The notes under the pieces were generated by a model. It ran no database searches. It was not told the origin of the DNA and saw nothing but the letters and a program-made list of their open reading frames with translations. The translations under genes and the position numbers were made by a program. Of a DNA stretch of 6,404 nt, positions 4,987 to 6,404 are shown one piece after another (within the stretch, counting starts at the first letter, position 1; each line of letters opens with the position of its first letter). This DNA is from Thioalkalivibrio sp. (lineage in GTDB: Bacteria > Pseudomonadota > Gammaproteobacteria > Ectothiorhodospirales > Ectothiorhodospiraceae): assembly GCA_018224485.1 (NCBI GenBank), contig JAGTVE010000144.1, positions 1 through 6,404 on the forward strand. Direction: 5' to 3'.

Positions 4987-5920
4987 GCCTGCCGGCGGAT
5001 CGGAGCAGCCGCGGGACCCCGCCGTCCAGGCCTTCCTCGATCATCTACGCGACGAACGCGGGCTGTCGGTGCATACCGTGTCCGCCTACGGGCGGGATCT
5101 CGACCGGCTGCGGGCCGGTTTCACCGGTGGCTGGAAGGACCTCGATCCCGGCGCGCTGCGCCGGATCGCCGCGGGGTTGGCCCGCGCGGGGCGCAACCCG
5201 CGCAGCATCCAGCGGTTTCTCTCCGCCGCGCGCAGCTTCGGCCGGTGGGCGGTGCGCGAGGGACTGCTGGAGAGCAGTCCGGGCGCGGCGCTGCGCGGTC
5301 CCCGGCCCCGGCGGCCATTGCCGCGGGCCCTTGACGTGGACCAGGCCTCGAGTGCGATGCTGCAGCCCTCGGAGCGGACCCTGGATCTGCGCGACCGGGC
5401 GATGCTGGAACTCCTGTACTCCTCGGGCCTGCGGCTCTCCGAGCTGACCGGGCTGGATCTCGGCCACCTGGACCTTGCGGACGGGCTGGTGCGCGTACTG
5501 GGCAAGGGCCGGCGCGAGCGCACCGTACCGGTGGGACGCATGGCCGCCGCGGCCCTGCGGGACTGGCTCGCAGTGCGCCCCGAGTGGGCCGGGGCCGCGG
5601 AGCCGGCGCTGTTCGTGTCGCGACGCGGGCGCAGGCTGGGCAACCGCGCGGTGCAGCGCCGACTGGCACTGGCCGGCCAGCGCGCGGGCCTCGCCGAGCG
5701 GCTGCACCCGCACCGGCTGCGGCATGCCTTTGCCAGTCACCTGCTGGAATCCAGCGGCGACCTGCGCGCGGTGCAGGAGCTGCTGGGCCACGCGGATCTC
5801 GCGACCACGCAGATCTACACGCACCTGGATTTTCAGCACCTCGCGCAGGTCTATGATGGTGCCCATCCGCGGGCCCGGCGCAGGACGCACAAGACCGAAG
5901 GTGCGCGGAGCGGGGAGTAG
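4958..5920 (+). CDS. xerC: Site-specific tyrosine recombinase XerC
   Basis: XerC acts with XerD at the chromosomal dif site to resolve chromosome dimers before cell division. The product from the ATG at 4958 is 320 residues. The N-terminal SAM-like core-binding domain spans about 21-110 (with GLSVHTVSAYGRDLDRLR at 35-52), and the catalytic domain covers about 128-302. All six active-site residues are present: Arg159 in SSGLRLSEL, Lys183 in GKGRRERTVPVG, His252 and Arg255 in HPHRLRHAFASHLL, His278 in LLGHADLATTQ and the nucleophile Tyr287 in IYTHLD. XerC rather than XerD is inferred from the dapF-DUF484-xerC order. The start overlaps the DUF484 gene by 29 bases with only a weak upstream GAGG. 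The product is about 20 residues longer than the usual 300, from a non-conserved N-terminus (residues 1-20) and a basic tail after about 303. Confidence 0.95.
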   Translation: MTPAAAPPGRPAGGSEQPRDPAVQAFLDHLRDERGLSVHTVSAYGRDLDRLRAGFTGGWKDLDPGALRRIAAGLARAGRNPRSIQRFLSAARSFGRWAVREGLLESSPGAALRGPRPRRPLPRALDVDQASSAMLQPSERTLDLRDRAMLELLYSSGLRLSELTGLDLGHLDLADGLVRVLGKGRRERTVPVGRMAAAALRDWLAVRPEWAGAAEPALFVSRRGRRLGNRAVQRRLALAGQRAGLAERLHPHRLRHAFASHLLESSGDLRAVQELLGHADLATTQIYTHLDFQHLAQVYDGAHPRARRRTHKTEGARSGE

Positions 5921-6010
5921 CCCGCGCAGCAGCGCATCCTGCGCGCGGAGGGATTGATAACGGGGCCGCCCGGACCGGGCCGCCCGGGAAGGAAGGCGCG
6001 CCGGGCGCGC
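5921..6010. other. GC-rich spacer between xerC and hslV
   Basis: No gene is seen here. GGGCCGCCCGG occurs twice (5963-5973 and 5977-5987), a tandem repeat with a 14-base period, and GCGCGC-CGG-GCGCGC (5996-6010) forms a 6-bp hairpin directly before the hslV ribosome site. There is no T-tract, so I do not call a terminator. No convincing heat-shock (sigma-32) promoter was recognised, although hslVU is heat-shock regulated in Escherichia coli. Confidence 0.4.
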
Positions 6011-6018
6011 GGAGGAGG
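6011..6018 (+). promoter_or_regulatory. Ribosome binding site deciding the TTG start of hslV
   Basis: GGAGGAGG lies six bases before TTG at 6025, ideal spacing. No in-frame ATG or GTG lies close by that would keep the conserved N-terminus of HslV, so this site fixes a TTG start. Confidence 0.88.
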
Positions 6019-6024
6019 TTTTCC

Positions 6025-6404
6025 TTGGAGCAGTTTCGCGGAACCACCATCGTCAGCGTGCGACGCAACGGCGAGGTCACGCTGGGCGGTGACGGCCAGG
6101 TGTCGCTGGGCAACACGGTGATGAAGGGCAATGCCCGCAAGGTGCGGCGGGTCTATCACGACCGGATCCTCGCGGGCTTTGCCGGCGGCACCGCCGACGC
6201 CTTCACGCTGTTCGAACGCTTCGAGGGCATGCTGGAGAAGCACTCGGGCAACATGATGCGCGCGGCGGTGGAGCTCGCGAAGGACTGGCGCATGGATCGC
6301 GCGCTGCGGCGGCTGGAGGCGCTGCTGGCGGTGGCCGACGGCGAGCACTCCTTCGTGATCTCCGGCAACGGCGACGTGATCGAGCCGGAACACAGCCTGA
6401 TCGC
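6025..6404 (+). CDS. hslV: ATP-dependent protease subunit HslV (5' part)
   Basis: HslV is the proteasome-like peptidase of the cytoplasmic HslUV (ClpQY) protease; it forms a double hexamer capped by the HslU unfoldase. The window holds the first 126 codons of roughly 180. After a six-residue leader MEQFRG comes TTIVSVRRNG, so the catalytic N-terminal threonine is residue 7 of the precursor, and Asp23 and Lys39 match the active-site Asp17 and Lys33 of the mature enzyme. GGDGQVSLGNTVMKGN (21-36), FAGGTADAFTLFERFE, AAVELAKDWR and ISGNGDV are all family-typical. The start is TTG, chosen for its strong ribosome site. In Escherichia coli the threonine directly follows the initiator methionine; MEQ-type leaders are, from memory, found in betaproteobacterial HslV. 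The gene lies 104 bases after xerC, and the rest plus hslU is expected beyond the window. Confidence 0.96.
   Translation, partial: MEQFRGTTIVSVRRNGEVTLGGDGQVSLGNTVMKGNARKVRRVYHDRILAGFAGGTADAFTLFERFEGMLEKHSGNMMRAAVELAKDWRMDRALRRLEALLAVADGEHSFVISGNGDVIEPEHSLI

Noticed and set aside
5961..6010. GC-rich inverted repeats as a terminator after xerC
   Set aside because: No T-tract follows on either strand and the stems are short, so they do not meet the criteria for an intrinsic terminator.

Overview
The window reads as a chromosomal segment from a high-GC, sulfur-oxidizing gammaproteobacterium. The gene order lptM-lysA-(methyltransferase)-dapF-DUF484-xerC-hslV is a variant of the conserved gammaproteobacterial dapF/xerC neighbourhood, and a soxYZ pair beside it points to thiosulfate oxidation. 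An Ectothiorhodospiraceae-type host (Thioalkalivibrio-like) would fit both facts, but this is an inference from gene content and style, not from a database match.

Region 1 (1-250) has no gene. It holds a perfect 8-bp palindrome and a second, inverted, degenerate copy of its left half (a REP/BIME-like pair), followed by a clear intrinsic terminator on the minus strand. Region 2 (251-1072, minus strand) is a two-gene soxY-soxZ operon encoding the sulfur-carrier complex of the periplasmic Sox pathway. SoxY has a Tat signal peptide and the C-terminal GGCGG swinging arm; SoxZ has no signal and presumably travels to the periplasm with SoxY. Region 3 (1073-1346) is the divergent intergenic region, which must carry promoters for both sides.

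Region 4 (1347-5920, plus strand) is a tightly packed operon: a very short LptM-type lipoprotein, LysA (the last step of lysine synthesis), a class I SAM-dependent methyltransferase of unknown substrate, DapF (which makes the meso-DAP used by LysA and by the cell wall), a DUF484 protein and XerC (chromosome dimer resolution). Start and stop codons overlap at lptM/lysA, lysA/methyltransferase, dapF/DUF484 and DUF484/xerC. The only real internal gap is 73 bases before dapF. Region 5 (5921-6404) is a GC-rich spacer and then the 5' part of hslV, the peptidase subunit of the HslUV protease, which begins at a TTG codon and runs off the window end; hslU would be expected next.

Most of the window is core metabolism and cell-envelope housekeeping. 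I see no CRISPR array, transposase, prophage, tRNA or rRNA. The points worth a second look are the unassigned methyltransferase between lysA and dapF, the minimal LptM, the REP-like pair, the isolated soxYZ operon, and the N-terminal extension of HslV ahead of its catalytic threonine.
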